DNA of 64,000 nucleotides from CBEULR01 sp965544035 (GCA_965544035.1 CBEULR010000011.1:25550-89549), one strand, 5' to 3'; positions 17,290 through 25,674 are shown, counted from the stretch's first letter. Made by a program: numbers and translations. Notes: generated by a model from the letters alone, not told the origin.

Positions 17290-17432
17290 ACAATCACCCT
17301 TACTATTTAGTCACTCAGCATCTATTGTAGCACACGAACGCTCAAGATACTGTACGGGCTCCGCGTCGGCGGCAAGCGCATAAAGGACGCCCCCCCGCAG
17401 GATAATGAAAAGATGAGATGGAGGGGGCTTCC

Positions 17433-17810
17433 TTGGCGCACACCTTTGATCACGTCCGCGTTCTGGGCATAAAATTCTTATACACCGCGGTGATCATCTT
17501 CTCCGCCTTTGCCGTTTTCGGCTACACCTCGCCGGAAAACCGGCTGGCCGCCGCGGTCGCCGTAACCGGCCTCACATACGCGCTCGGCGACCTCTGGGTG
17601 CTTCCCCATTTCGGAAGCCGGGTAACGGCCGGTGTGGAGGCGACGCTGACCGGGCTGATCATCTGGGCGGTCGAGCTTGTACTGCTGGGCTTTGCCGTTC
17701 CGGTGCGGGCCATCCTGGTCTCGGCCGTCTTTATCGGCATTGCGGAGCTATTCTTTCACCGCCTGCTCGGTCCGGAGATTCTTTACGGTTCGGAACCCCC
17801 GCCGACATAA
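17433..17810 (+). CDS. DUF2512 (YndM-like) membrane protein
   Basis: The 125-residue protein has four hydrophobic segments and the pattern of DUF2512 proteins (LGIKFLYTAVIIF at the start, LGDLWVLPHFG in the middle, IAELFFHRLL at the end). The family is widespread in spore formers and has no known function. TTG at 17433 follows GGAGGGGG; ATG at 17418 overlaps that site and is unlikely. Convergent with the hydrolase gene. Confidence 0.85.
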   Translation: MAHTFDHVRVLGIKFLYTAVIIFSAFAVFGYTSPENRLAAAVAVTGLTYALGDLWVLPHFGSRVTAGVEATLTGLIIWAVELVLLGFAVPVRAILVSAVFIGIAELFFHRLLGPEILYGSEPPPT

Positions 17811-17815
17811 AGAAA

Positions 17816-17847
17816 AGGCCGGGAGTTAACGCATCAACCCGGCCTTC
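17816..17847. terminator. Bidirectional terminator between convergent genes
   Basis: AAGGCCGGG/CCCGGCCTT stem. It overlaps the last codons of the hydrolase gene. T-rich stretches follow on both strands (TTCTCC on plus, TTTTCTTT on minus). Confidence 0.7.
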
Positions 17848-18743
17848 TCCAGTCTGTCCAGCCATCCGGCGATCGCCGTCCGGCCCTTCTCCACCACCCC
17901 GTAGTGATCGGCGTCCTCCAGCACCCGCAGGCTCTTCACGTTTGAAGCAATACCCTCCAACAGCCGGCGGGCCGGTGCCGGTTCGAACTGCTGATCCCGA
18001 TCGCCCAGGATCATCAAGAACGGTTTCTTGATCCGCCCGACGTTGTTCAGCTCTTTGCGCACTCCGCAACCAAAATAGAAGCGGATCGAGTAGGCCTTTA
18101 CAGCCAGCGGTTCGTCCTCGATCACTTTCAGCATTCGCTCTACTTCGGGATCGCTGCCCCCGTTTTTCCGGTACTGCTCCAGCGTCAGGACGCGGGAAAT
18201 GGGAGCGCCCTGCTTCACGAGCGGAACAAAAGCCATTCTCACCTGTTCGAAGAACCCGGGCTTCCCGGCCTTATAATACTCCGTCTTCACCGCCGGGGCA
18301 TAACCGGAAACGATCGCCCCGCTGATCGTGGTACCGTAATCAGCGGCATAGGTCAGCGCCTGCAAGCCTCCGATGTTATGTCCGTACACAAACACCGGTT
18401 TCTTCTTGAATTGAGACTTGATAAAGTTCACCTGAGCGGCGATATCATCCATCACCGTTTCAATACGGGGATAATCCCCGGGAGTACCCTCGGAAAAGCC
18501 GTGTCCCCGCATATCGAAGGCATACACGGCGGCACCGAAATCCAGCAACTCGGGAACGGCGATTTTCGCGCCGTAGGGAGCCGAACCGCTGTGCAGGCTC
18601 ATCCCGTGAAGAAAAAGGATGATGCACTTCGGGGTTTTTTCAGGCAGCCAGTACCGGTAGAAAAGACGGGTGCCGTCTTCGGTCTTAAGGAATCCGTGTT
18701 TGTCAGTCACCTGCGCCAGCAGTTCCTCTTGTAGTGGCGTCAA
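17826..18743 (-). CDS. Alpha/beta-hydrolase-fold protein with Asn at the nucleophile position
   Basis: The 305-residue protein resembles monoglyceride lipase/lysophospholipase (Hydrolase_4): oxyanion region FLHGMSLHSG, acid residue in LGDRDQQFEP and a C-terminal His in DADHYGVVEKG. The nucleophile elbow reads GHNIGG, with codon AAC, where the family has GHSxGG. Loss of the serine suggests it is not an ordinary esterase; it could bind a ligand or use different chemistry. TTG start follows AAGGGGTGAG. Its own promoter lies at 18768-18796. Confidence 0.85.
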   Translation of the reverse strand: MTPLQEELLAQVTDKHGFLKTEDGTRLFYRYWLPEKTPKCIILFLHGMSLHSGSAPYGAKIAVPELLDFGAAVYAFDMRGHGFSEGTPGDYPRIETVMDDIAAQVNFIKSQFKKKPVFVYGHNIGGLQALTYAADYGTTISGAIVSGYAPAVKTEYYKAGKPGFFEQVRMAFVPLVKQGAPISRVLTLEQYRKNGGSDPEVERMLKVIEDEPLAVKAYSIRFYFGCGVRKELNNVGRIKKPFLMILGDRDQQFEPAPARRLLEGIASNVKSLRVLEDADHYGVVEKGRTAIAGWLDRLEKAGLMR

Positions 18744-18767
18744 GCTCTCACCCCTTCCCTATTAGCA

Positions 18768-18796
18768 ATTAAATTTATCATATTTCGCCAAATCAA
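18768..18796 (-). promoter_or_regulatory. Promoter of the hydrolase-like gene
   Basis: TTGATT and TTTAAT are spaced by 17 nt on the minus strand, 25 nt before the start codon. Confidence 0.6.
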
Positions 18797-18813
18797 TACA
18801 ACAGCCCCGCAGA

Positions 18814-18843
18814 CAAAAATACCCGGCGCTTTCGAGCGCCGGG
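18814..18843 (-). terminator. Terminator downstream of the 121-residue hypothetical gene
   Basis: CCCGGCGC/GCGCCGGG stem with a short loop, followed on the minus strand by TATTTTTG. Confidence 0.85.
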
Positions 18844-18855
18844 CCGATTGCCGGA

Positions 18856-19221
18856 TCAGTTGACTACCTTCCGTGATCCCCAAACCCAATAGAACTTCCG
18901 CTTCGGCTGCCACTTATTCTTAGACCTGATTACAGGCAGCTCCTTGGTGGATGACAGCTTAAGGATGTGCCGTTTGGTTGCACGGACATCCACACCCTGT
19001 ACCTCACAAATCATCTCAAACAGCGGTGAGCGCAGAAAACCGACAGCCGAAAAATAGCGGGACCTGTTTTCTCCCCGGGGGCCTCCCTTGACATCTCTCA
19101 GTACTTCCCGGAGAATAGCGGAACCAAGGCGCATGTAAGCATCGGTGGTAATGTCGGCCTCTTCCGGTCCCAGTGGCTGTTCCATCCCGTCTTTCGGGTA
19201 CAATCCATCCAACCTCTTCAT
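18856..19221 (-). CDS. Hypothetical basic protein
   Basis: I do not recognise this 121-residue protein. It begins MKRLDGLYPKDG, has a central helical part (YMRLGSAILREVLRDV) and a very basic C-terminus rich in Lys, Arg and Trp (WQPKRKFYWVWGSRK), which suggests nucleic acid contact. ATG at 19221 has AAGGGGGAG upstream; the frame is open to 19275. It lies 56 bp after the Rrf2 regulator gene on the same strand and ends at a strong terminator, so it is probably cotranscribed with that regulator. Confidence 0.75.
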   Translation of the reverse strand: MKRLDGLYPKDGMEQPLGPEEADITTDAYMRLGSAILREVLRDVKGGPRGENRSRYFSAVGFLRSPLFEMICEVQGVDVRATKRHILKLSSTKELPVIRSKNKWQPKRKFYWVWGSRKVVN

Positions 19222-19277
19222 TACACTCCCCCTTCCCCGTTGGGCTTTCCGGTGATAAAGTGCTTCCCGCAGCAAGG

Positions 19278-19703
19278 TTACTTTACTGCCGCTTTCTGTT
19301 TCTCCCTCTCCACTAGATCGGCGAGCGTGGTTGAATCCAGGACGCCGGACACCGCCGACGAAACCTCAGCCCACACTTCACGCAGTACGCAGTCGTTGGA
19401 CCGAACGCACACGTCCCTATTTCTCACACAGTCCACAACGGTGATATTGCCGCCGAGGGCGCTCACAATTTCGGCAAGGGTGACCTCTTTCGGGTCTATG
19501 GCCAACACAAAACCGCCGCGCGCCCCACGAATACTTCTAACCAACCCCGCCGCCTTGAGGACCAGGATCAACTGCTCCAGATAAGGCTGTGACACATCCT
19601 GACGCCCGGCGATATCACGCAGTGAAACCGGTGTCTCGGTGCCGTTGAGGGCGATGTCGACAAGAGCTCTGGTTCCATAACGGATACGGGTGGAAATCTT
19701 CAA
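19278..19703 (-). CDS. Rrf2/IscR-family transcriptional regulator
   Basis: The 141-residue regulator has an N-terminal winged helix (DIAGRQDVSQPYLEQLI, then RSIRGARGGF wing) and three cysteines spaced C-x6-C-x5-C (VDCVRNRDVCVRSNDC), close to the [2Fe-2S] site of IscR. It may sense iron-sulfur status or redox; CymR-like cysteine control is less likely because of the three Cys. TTG start. A promoter with partly palindromic sequence overlaps its own upstream region, consistent with autoregulation. Confidence 0.9.
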   Translation of the reverse strand: MKISTRIRYGTRALVDIALNGTETPVSLRDIAGRQDVSQPYLEQLILVLKAAGLVRSIRGARGGFVLAIDPKEVTLAEIVSALGGNITVVDCVRNRDVCVRSNDCVLREVWAEVSSAVSGVLDSTTLADLVEREKQKAAVK

Positions 19704-19732
19704 TGCCTTACTCCCATGATTGGATAATGCTT

Positions 19733-19760
19733 ATTATACCAATAAGAATTGTAACATCAA
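19733..19760 (-). promoter_or_regulatory. Promoter of the Rrf2 gene
   Basis: TTGATG and TATAAT are spaced by 16 nt on the minus strand. The -10 region lies in an imperfect palindrome (CTTATTGGTATAATAAG) that could be the regulator's own site. Confidence 0.55.
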
Positions 19761-19835
19761 CAAGCTATTTAGTCAATATATGAGCAATATCTTGAAATAC
19801 CTCCGGCATCCGTATCCGTCAGGCCGCGCAGCCCT

Positions 19836-20054
19836 TCATTCATCCCCGGGCACTTCGGGAAAGAACCTCGCGAGCACAAAAGTCAGCAGAATATTCGTCA
19901 CCCCGATCACCCCGAAAATGATCGCGATCATATTGGTGATCGGGCCCTTCTCAAAAGCCAGATACGTCATTATCCCCGCCCCGATGAACAGGATACCGGA
20001 GATGAACCGCAAAATCCGCGCATTGCGCGACAAACTCGATCTCTCCCTTCCCAC
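19836..20054 (-). CDS. Small two-TM membrane protein
   Basis: The 72-residue protein has a basic start and two hydrophobic helices (FISGILFIGAGIMTYLAF and MIAIIFGVIGVTNILLTFVL) with a short acidic tail. I do not recognise a family. GTG start with AAGGA upstream. It is transcribed away from the small plus-strand gene at 20193. Confidence 0.65.
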   Translation of the reverse strand: MGRERSSLSRNARILRFISGILFIGAGIMTYLAFEKGPITNMIAIIFGVIGVTNILLTFVLARFFPEVPGDE

Positions 20055-20127
20055 GGCTTGTCCTTACTGATAGAATACCACAAAAACACGGGCCGCATCA
20101 GTCAGTTAGGACATATTTCTCGGATTA

Positions 20128-20157
20128 TTGACAAAAATCAGACGTTATCCATAAGAT
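20128..20157 (+). promoter_or_regulatory. Promoter of the gene at 20193
   Basis: TTGACA and TAAGAT are spaced by 18 nt, about 35 nt before the start codon. Confidence 0.5.
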
Positions 20158-20192
20158 AATAGTGGTGCACCCCATATCACGGAGGAACCAAG

Positions 20193-20441
20193 ATGAATGC
20201 TGCATTCTGGTACTCGCTGACGGCCGAGCAGCAGAAGGTTCTGCTCTCTATGTATGATGAACCATGCCCCCTGCACCCTCAAAGGATTGAAGAAAAAGCG
20301 GTCCCAACTCCGACCGTTAAGCTCGACACGCTGCAAGTCCTCAATAGGCTGCGCTCAATGGGACTTATTTACCATACCGGACCGTTTTGGAGCCTGACTA
20401 AGGAAGGGATTGCTCTGATCAGGGCACAAGCCGAGCACTGA
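20193..20441 (+). CDS. Small winged-helix-like protein
   Basis: The 82-residue protein has a hydrophobic helical pattern ending in LQVLNRLRSMGLIYHTGPFWSLTKEG, which reads like a recognition helix followed by a beta wing as in MarR or ArsR-type folds. No family could be named. ATG start with GGAGGA seven bases away. It precedes the Crp-type regulator by 150 bp with a separate promoter between them. Confidence 0.65.
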   Translation: MNAAFWYSLTAEQQKVLLSMYDEPCPLHPQRIEEKAVPTPTVKLDTLQVLNRLRSMGLIYHTGPFWSLTKEGIALIRAQAEH

Positions 20442-20511
20442 TTTCCACAGGTTGATCTAAGCCCCGAAGAACCTCATGTAATACGGTTTTCCTATCTTCC
20501 CGCCCCGAAAG

Positions 20512-20540
20512 TTGATTTTGCTACTTGGGTTTCTTATAAT
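20512..20540 (+). promoter_or_regulatory. Promoter of the Crp/Fnr gene
   Basis: TTGATT and TATAAT are separated by 17 nt, about 50 nt before the start codon. Confidence 0.7.
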
Positions 20541-20591
20541 TTAACTAGCAAATGAAGCCTAAATTGATGGCCGGGGAGAGATAAGTATAGA

Positions 20592-21266
20592 ATGCAGAAG
20601 CCGATGTCTTATCATTCATCCAAACCCGTGAAGCTCACGGAAGAGGAAAAGAATCTGTTCCGGAAACACGGCGTCCCCGTTTCCTACATGAAGCGGCGGA
20701 TCATCTATGCCTCTGCTGAACCGGCGGAAAAAGTGTACCTTATCGAGCAGGGCTGGGTGAATATATATCGTTTGACCAGAGACGGTCAGCGGATCACGGT
20801 CGCCCTCCGCTGCTGCGGAGACCTGTTCGGGCTGACCGGAGTGCTCTACGGCGGCGAACACTTCAATTATGCCGAGACACTTACCCATACAACCATCATC
20901 CAGGTTTCGGCCGAGCAACTCCGGGAGATCGCCGAGGAGTATCCAGCGCTGTATCCCCGGCTCGGCGCCTTGCTGGCCCAACGGGCGGTGGAAGCGGAGG
21001 ACATAATCTGCGATCTCACCACGTACCAGGTATCGCAGCGTTTGGCGCTGCTGCTGCTGCGGATGGCGCAGCGGTACGGAAACGCGACGACCGACGGGGT
21101 GATGCTTGATCTGAGACTGACCCACGAGGATCTGGCAGACATGATCGGCACCTCACGCCCGACCGTGACCTCGGTGCTGAAAACCTTCCGCGAGGAAAAG
21201 AGTATCCATCTGGACGGACGTGGTATCCAGATCCATCCGGAGCGGCTGGCCACCTGGGTCAGCTAA
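20592..21266 (+). CDS. Crp/Fnr-family transcriptional regulator
   Basis: The 224-residue regulator has a cyclic-nucleotide-binding-type beta barrel (about 25-140) and a C-terminal winged helix (LTHEDLADMIGTSRPTVTSVLKTF). No Fnr-type N-terminal cysteine cluster is present; two adjacent cysteines occur in LRCCGDLFG, where cAMP receptors have the phosphate-binding loop. Its effector is unknown. ATG start with GGGGAGAG about 11 nt away. Confidence 0.92.
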   Translation: MQKPMSYHSSKPVKLTEEEKNLFRKHGVPVSYMKRRIIYASAEPAEKVYLIEQGWVNIYRLTRDGQRITVALRCCGDLFGLTGVLYGGEHFNYAETLTHTTIIQVSAEQLREIAEEYPALYPRLGALLAQRAVEAEDIICDLTTYQVSQRLALLLLRMAQRYGNATTDGVMLDLRLTHEDLADMIGTSRPTVTSVLKTFREEKSIHLDGRGIQIHPERLATWVS

Positions 21267-21285
21267 CCCAAACCTCCTTATAACG

Positions 21286-21318
21286 GAAGACGGGCAGATG
21301 TGCCCGTCTTCTCTATTT
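21286..21318 (+). terminator. Terminator after the Crp/Fnr gene
   Basis: AAGACGGGCA/TGCCCGTCTT stem followed by CTCTATTT. It also faces the end of the convergent TRAP permease gene. Confidence 0.75.
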
Positions 21319-21348
21319 GCGCCTCTTGATATTCGTGTCTAGCGCCGG

Positions 21349-23328
21349 TTAAGAAGCTAATCCGACCTGTCCCTTCTTCTGCTCCGCCGCAACCCGCAGT
21401 TTCTGCATCACAAACACGGCCAGGAACAGGCCCACCCCGATCAAATCGGTCAGCAGACCGGTATCGACCAGGACAATGGCCCCCGCAAAGAGCATCAGGC
21501 GTTCCCAGATTTTGTGATAGGTAACCAGATAGTTTTGGATGGCCGAGGTCAGACACAGAATACCCATAAACGAGGAGAAAATGACGTGCAGCGCGCCGAT
21601 CCAGGTGGTGTCGATCAGCAGCAGCGCCGAGTTGGTCGCAAAGATGTACGGCAGCAGTAAGGCCCCGCAGTCGAATTTGAAGCCGATGAGACCTGTTATC
21701 ACCGGATTGGCGCCGGCGATCCCGGCCGTGGCGAAAGCCGGCAGGTTAACCGGCGGTGTATCATCGGCCAGGACGCCGAAGTAGAAGACGAACAGATGCG
21801 CCGCCAGCAGGGGCACACCGATGGTAACCAGCGCCGGCGCGGTGATCGCGGCAAGCACGATGTAGGCGGCGGTGGTCGGCAGGCCGAGGCCGAGGATCAT
21901 CGAGGCCAGCATGGTGAAAATCAGCGTTGGCCAGAGAAGCCCGCCCGCCGCGGCCACGATCATGCTGGACAGCTTCAGACCCACCCCGGTAAGGTTGACC
22001 ATACCAATGATCACGCCCGCCGCCCCGCAGGCCAGGGCCACGGACACGGTATTGCGCGCCGCCATCTCCATCGCGCGGACTGCAGACCGCGGGGTGATCC
22101 GGGTCTCCTTCTTGAGGAAGCTGAGCAGAATCGTGAATACGATGGAGTAAAACCCGGCCGCCAGCGGCGTAAAACCGTACACCAGCATACCAACCAGGAC
22201 AAAGAAGGGCAACAGCAGGTGTCCCCGCTCCCGGAGAATCTGTACCACCGGGGGCAGTTGGTCCCGGGGTATTCCCTGAATGCCGGCCTTAACCGCCTCC
22301 AGGTGCACCATAAACAAGATGGCACAGTAGCTCAGAATGCAGGGAACGGCTGCCGCCTTGATGATCTCGATGTAGGGGATCCCGGTGTACTCGACCATCA
22401 CGAAGGCTGCGGCACCCATCACCGGCGGCATAAACTGGCCGCTGGAGGAGGCCGCCACCTCCACTGCCCCGGCCACGTGCGGTTTGAAGCCGACCTTCTT
22501 CATCAGCGGGATGGTGAACGTGCCGGTGGTTACGGCGTTCGCCACCGAACTCCCTGAGATCGAGCCCATCAGGCCGCTCGACACCACGGCCGCCTTCGCC
22601 GGTCCCCCGCGCATCCAGCCGAAGAGCGCCATCGCCAGGTCGATGAACATTTTCCCGGCCCCGGTGACCGACAGAAAAGAGCCAAAAAGAATGAAGATGA
22701 CAATGTAGGTAGCCGAAACCCCCAGGGGGATCGAGAATATGCCCTCGGTGCCCATGTAGAGCTGTTCGAGGATCTGCTGGATGTCTTTTCCCCGGTGGGC
22801 CAGGCGTCCCGGGACAAGCGGACCGAAATAGGCATACAGCATGAAGAGCCCGGCCAGGATCACCAGCGGTTTGCCCACCACCCGCCGGGTGGCTTCCAGG
22901 GTCAGGGCAACGCAGATCCCCCCCATGACCAGGTCGGTCAAGGTCGGCGATCCCCCGCGGGCCATCAGCTGACTGTAGAACATAAATATGTAAAGGGCCA
23001 CACTCGCCGCCAAAGCAGCAAGAACATAGTCATACCAGGGAATCCTCGTCTGACGCACTTTGTTCGAGTATGGAAAGATTAGGAAGGCCAGAACAAGGGC
23101 AAACCCCAAGTGCAGGGAACGCTGGCGCATGGCCTCGAGCGTTCCCGCTCCCGCCGTATACAGGTGAAAGGCGGAAAAGCAAAGGCAGATCACCAGGATC
23201 AGGAGGGCCACGGTGCCGGTGACCGAACGCGGAGATCCTTCCACCTCTTCTACAAGCTTTTGTATCTTTGCTTCGTGGTCCTCGCCCCCGGCAACGGACC
23301 TCGTTCCGGGAGGTGCCTTATCGCGCAT
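21349..23328 (-). CDS. TAXI-type TRAP transporter fused permease (DctQ-DctM)
   Basis: The 659-residue permease has a cytoplasmic N-terminus, a 4-TM DctQ-like part (about 35-200) and a large DctM-like part with typical motifs (GKMFIDLAMALFGWMRGGPAKAAV, SSGLMGSISGSSVANAVTTGTFTIP, GLGLPTTAAY). Fused small and large subunits are standard for TAXI systems. It uses an ion gradient to import substrate delivered by the binding protein encoded upstream. The ATG overlaps the DUF1850 stop by 11 nt, indicating coupling. Confidence 0.95.
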   Translation of the reverse strand: MRDKAPPGTRSVAGGEDHEAKIQKLVEEVEGSPRSVTGTVALLILVICLCFSAFHLYTAGAGTLEAMRQRSLHLGFALVLAFLIFPYSNKVRQTRIPWYDYVLAALAASVALYIFMFYSQLMARGGSPTLTDLVMGGICVALTLEATRRVVGKPLVILAGLFMLYAYFGPLVPGRLAHRGKDIQQILEQLYMGTEGIFSIPLGVSATYIVIFILFGSFLSVTGAGKMFIDLAMALFGWMRGGPAKAAVVSSGLMGSISGSSVANAVTTGTFTIPLMKKVGFKPHVAGAVEVAASSSGQFMPPVMGAAAFVMVEYTGIPYIEIIKAAAVPCILSYCAILFMVHLEAVKAGIQGIPRDQLPPVVQILRERGHLLLPFFVLVGMLVYGFTPLAAGFYSIVFTILLSFLKKETRITPRSAVRAMEMAARNTVSVALACGAAGVIIGMVNLTGVGLKLSSMIVAAAGGLLWPTLIFTMLASMILGLGLPTTAAYIVLAAITAPALVTIGVPLLAAHLFVFYFGVLADDTPPVNLPAFATAGIAGANPVITGLIGFKFDCGALLLPYIFATNSALLLIDTTWIGALHVIFSSFMGILCLTSAIQNYLVTYHKIWERLMLFAGAIVLVDTGLLTDLIGVGLFLAVFVMQKLRVAAEQKKGQVGLAS

Positions 23329-23857
23329 TCACAACAACCTCCGTACGTCTAATCCCGGATAGAACCACTCTTACTTCTATCGCTTTTCCGGCTACGTCGG
23401 GCGCACTCAAGTCCACAACGGTATCCCCGAAGGTCAGAGTGCACGACGTAAAGGAACTTGCTTTCAAACTCAATTTGGGAACCGGCTGCCTGAGGCCGGA
23501 TATGGCAATCTTCCCGTCCCCGACCGCAACCTCTCCGGCCGCATCGTAAGGCAGACCGGCGCCGAGGCTGCCGAAAGCCGTTTCCACCAGGTATATCCGG
23601 TAGTCTTGTCCGATTTCAAATACCTCGTCCCACTGTTTCTGTTCCACCGAATGGATGAAAGAATAGGTAAAACGGTACCCCGGCTTCACAGAGGTCTGAT
23701 AAAGAACCCGCTCCTCAAGTGGAAGCCATACCTCTATCCTGTGGGCCCGGAGATGAAGCGCATAATACAACGAGGCGCCTGCAAACAGCAACAGGACAAA
23801 AAGGGAGAAGAGTCGGGCACTCGTTTTGAGTGCCCGACCGTGGATACCAAAGGCCAT
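23318..23857 (-). CDS. DUF1850 protein of the TAXI-TRAP operon
   Basis: The 179-residue protein has an N-terminal membrane anchor (about 12-33) and an extracytoplasmic domain with the DUF1850 pattern (FTYSFIHSVEQKQWDEVFEI, then AFGSLGAGLPYDA). DUF1850 genes are regularly found between TAXI binding protein and permease genes; their function is not established. Starts 3 nt after the binding protein stop. Confidence 0.88.
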   Translation of the reverse strand: MAFGIHGRALKTSARLFSLFVLLLFAGASLYYALHLRAHRIEVWLPLEERVLYQTSVKPGYRFTYSFIHSVEQKQWDEVFEIGQDYRIYLVETAFGSLGAGLPYDAAGEVAVGDGKIAISGLRQPVPKLSLKASSFTSCTLTFGDTVVDLSAPDVAGKAIEVRVVLSGIRRTEVVVNAR

Positions 23858-23860
23858 GGG

Positions 23861-24844
23861 CTACAAGACACCCATCTCTTCGAAGTATCTTTCGGCACCG
23901 GGATGCAGCGGAAGGGACATAGCCTCGTTTGCAGTTTCCAGGGTCAACAAGCCGCCGGCCTGGTGCGCCGCCGCAAACTTGTCGAGGTTTTCAAAGAGAG
24001 CCTTGGTCAGGTTGTAAACCAGTTCCTCGTCCAGTTCGGCCGGAGCCACCAGCATCGCCTTCACGGCTACGGTAAGGACATCGTTCTCTTCCTTGGCGTA
24101 GGTGCCGCCCTCAATCAGGTGGCTGGCATAGAAGGGATACTCCTGCTGCAGTTTGGTCACTGCTTCCTCGGTCAGCGGAACGATCTTGATGTCATGCGTC
24201 GCGCCGAGGTCGTTCACGGCCGCGGTCGGCAGACCGGCCGTCAGGAAGGCGGCATCAACGTGGCCGTCCTTCATATTGTTGGCCGCTTCGGCGAAGGACA
24301 GGTAGTCGGGCTGGATGTCGTCAAAGGTCATACCGTAAGCAGCCAGAATCTGGCGGGCATTCGCCTCAGTACCGCTCGCCGGCGCACCGACAGCGACCCT
24401 CTTGCCTCTGAGGTCTTCAATCCCGTTGATACCCTTGTTCTTCAGGGTAACGACCTGAATCACCTCGGGATACAGGGTGGCTATGCCGGTCAGGTTTTCA
24501 ACCTTTCCATCGGCAAACAGTTCGGTTCCGGTCAGGGCATAGTAGCTGACATCGTTCTGAATAAAGGCCAGGTCCGCATTGCCTTCTTCGATCAGGCGAA
24601 CGTTGGCTACCGAAGCGTTGGTGGACTCAGCGGTCGCGTTTACTCCAGGGACTTCCGCACTGAAGATTTCCGCCATCGCCCCGCCCAGCGGGTAGTAGGT
24701 TCCGGCCTGCCCGCCGGTAGCAATGGACACAAAATACTTTTGCGGAGCTTCCGCTTCCTCACCGGTGCCGCCCCCGCAGCCGAATAGTGTGGCCGCCGAG
24801 AACAAAAGCAGCACCATAAGCGCCAGGGTCTTGGAAATTCTCAA
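23861..24844 (-). CDS. TAXI-family TRAP solute-binding lipoprotein
   Basis: The 327-residue binding protein has a lipoprotein signal (TLFGC) and the TAXI fold pattern FVSIATGGQAGTYYPLGGAMAEIF with later DLAFIQNDVSYYA and VGAPASGTEANARQIL. It captures the substrate and delivers it to the fused permease. Known TAXI proteins bind glutamate, succinate-like acids or related compounds; the ligand here is not predictable. TTG at 24844 is 7 nt from GGAGG and preferred over ATG at 24850, which touches that site. Confidence 0.93.
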   Translation of the reverse strand: MRISKTLALMVLLLFSAATLFGCGGGTGEEAEAPQKYFVSIATGGQAGTYYPLGGAMAEIFSAEVPGVNATAESTNASVANVRLIEEGNADLAFIQNDVSYYALTGTELFADGKVENLTGIATLYPEVIQVVTLKNKGINGIEDLRGKRVAVGAPASGTEANARQILAAYGMTFDDIQPDYLSFAEAANNMKDGHVDAAFLTAGLPTAAVNDLGATHDIKIVPLTEEAVTKLQQEYPFYASHLIEGGTYAKEENDVLTVAVKAMLVAPAELDEELVYNLTKALFENLDKFAAAHQAGGLLTLETANEAMSLPLHPGAERYFEEMGVL

Positions 24845-24850
24845 AGTCAT

Positions 24851-25249
24851 ACCTCCTCATTTTCCCCAAAGTATTTATCTGATTAATCATTTGGGCTGGA
24901 CTAACTGGTTATACCACCTCCTGGTACCGGATTTCCACAGTGTCAATTAAAACAAGGTTATTGAACATCTGGAAATACCCTTGTCCCCAATTATAATGCA
25001 ATAAGGCAATATCCGAACAGGCTGGTATTCATGGAAGATTATCGGGCCATTAGTATGCATTTGACCAACAGGGCCGGGATTCCTGTTTTTTGTGAAAAAT
25101 TTATTCCAGTAACGTGTCCCGCGAAGCCCTTCATGCCAAAAACAAGTCCCCCTCAATATCGCTCCATTGGCAGGAAACATCGAATCACACGCGAATATAA
25201 TGCATATGTGAGATCATTCACAATCGCTGAGGGTGAGGAGGGTTCGGGT
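24851..25249. other. Intergenic region with two divergent leaders
   Basis: No gene is supported here. On the plus side a TGGAAA/TATAAT pair with 16-nt spacing (24970-24997) could drive the small gene at 25250, leaving a leader of about 240 nt. An open frame from 25031 continues into that gene but has no ribosome site. Confidence 0.4.
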
Positions 25250-25450
25250 ATGCTCTGTCCGACCTGTGACAAGATCCACACCTGTAAGAAAAAGAAGCGC
25301 TTTGAATATGCGGTGGAAAGCACTTATCTTCAGGCTGGAGAAATCCCGGAGGAACCGCTGACTTTCAACGCATGTGACGGTTCCATCCTGATCTGGACCC
25401 CGGAAACAGGCATCGTTGCAGAATTCTGCGTTGATTATAAGCACTTCTGA
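25250..25450 (+). CDS. Small cysteine-containing hypothetical protein
   Basis: The 66-residue protein starts MLCPTCDKIHTCKKKKRFEY, giving C-x2-C-x5-C near the N-terminus, and has one more Cys near the C-terminus, so a small metal site is possible. The rest is acidic and beta-like. ATG at 25250 is preferred because GAGGAGG lies 8 nt upstream; the frame is open from 25031. No family recognised. Confidence 0.65.
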   Translation: MLCPTCDKIHTCKKKKRFEYAVESTYLQAGEIPEEPLTFNACDGSILIWTPETGIVAEFCVDYKHF

Positions 25451-25452
25451 TC

Positions 25453-25487
25453 GATAATTAAGACGGGAACGGCTAACCGTTCCCGTC
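25453..25487 (-). terminator. Terminator after the small membrane ORF
   Basis: GACGGGAACGG/CCGTTCCCGTC stem, followed on the minus strand by TTAATTATC. The stem overlaps the stop codon of the minus-strand small ORF at 25486. On the plus strand there is no T-run. Confidence 0.65.
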
Positions 25488-25626
25488 AGCGAACCAGAAA
25501 TGCAAACCCATACAGCAGAATCAGATAGCTGACGGCCGTGCCGGAAGCAAGGCCGGCCAGAGACACCAGCACCGCCGCCGCACGGGCGGCCCTTCTCCGT
25601 TTCGCTTCTGCTCCGATAGCTATCAC
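25486..25626 (-). CDS. Putative 46-residue single-TM protein
   Basis: This short frame is V-I-A-I-G-A-E-A followed by KRRRAARAAA and a hydrophobic helix of about 25 residues, ending FAFLVR. A basic cluster before one helix is typical of small membrane proteins. A near-perfect ribosome site (GGAGGTGAT) overlaps the GTG at 25626; alternatively an ATC eight bases after GGAGG would be used. A terminator lies on each side (25645-25674 upstream, 25453-25487 at its stop). Real coding is plausible but unproven. Confidence 0.45.
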   Translation of the reverse strand: MIAIGAEAKRRRAARAAAVLVSLAGLASGTAVSYLILLYGFAFLVR

Positions 25627-25644
25627 CTCCGCTAACGTGGCTAT

Positions 25645-25674
25645 AAAAAACCCCTGATAATTTATTCAGGGGTT
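25645..25674 (-). terminator. Terminator of the chemotaxis operon
   Basis: CCCCTGA/TCAGGGG stem followed by TTTTTT on the minus strand, 37 nt after the cheW stop. Confidence 0.88.

Noticed and set aside
19240..19275. Extension of the basic hypothetical protein to 19275
   Set aside because: The ribosome site AAGGGGGAG fits the later ATG at 19221, and the extension lacks a site.
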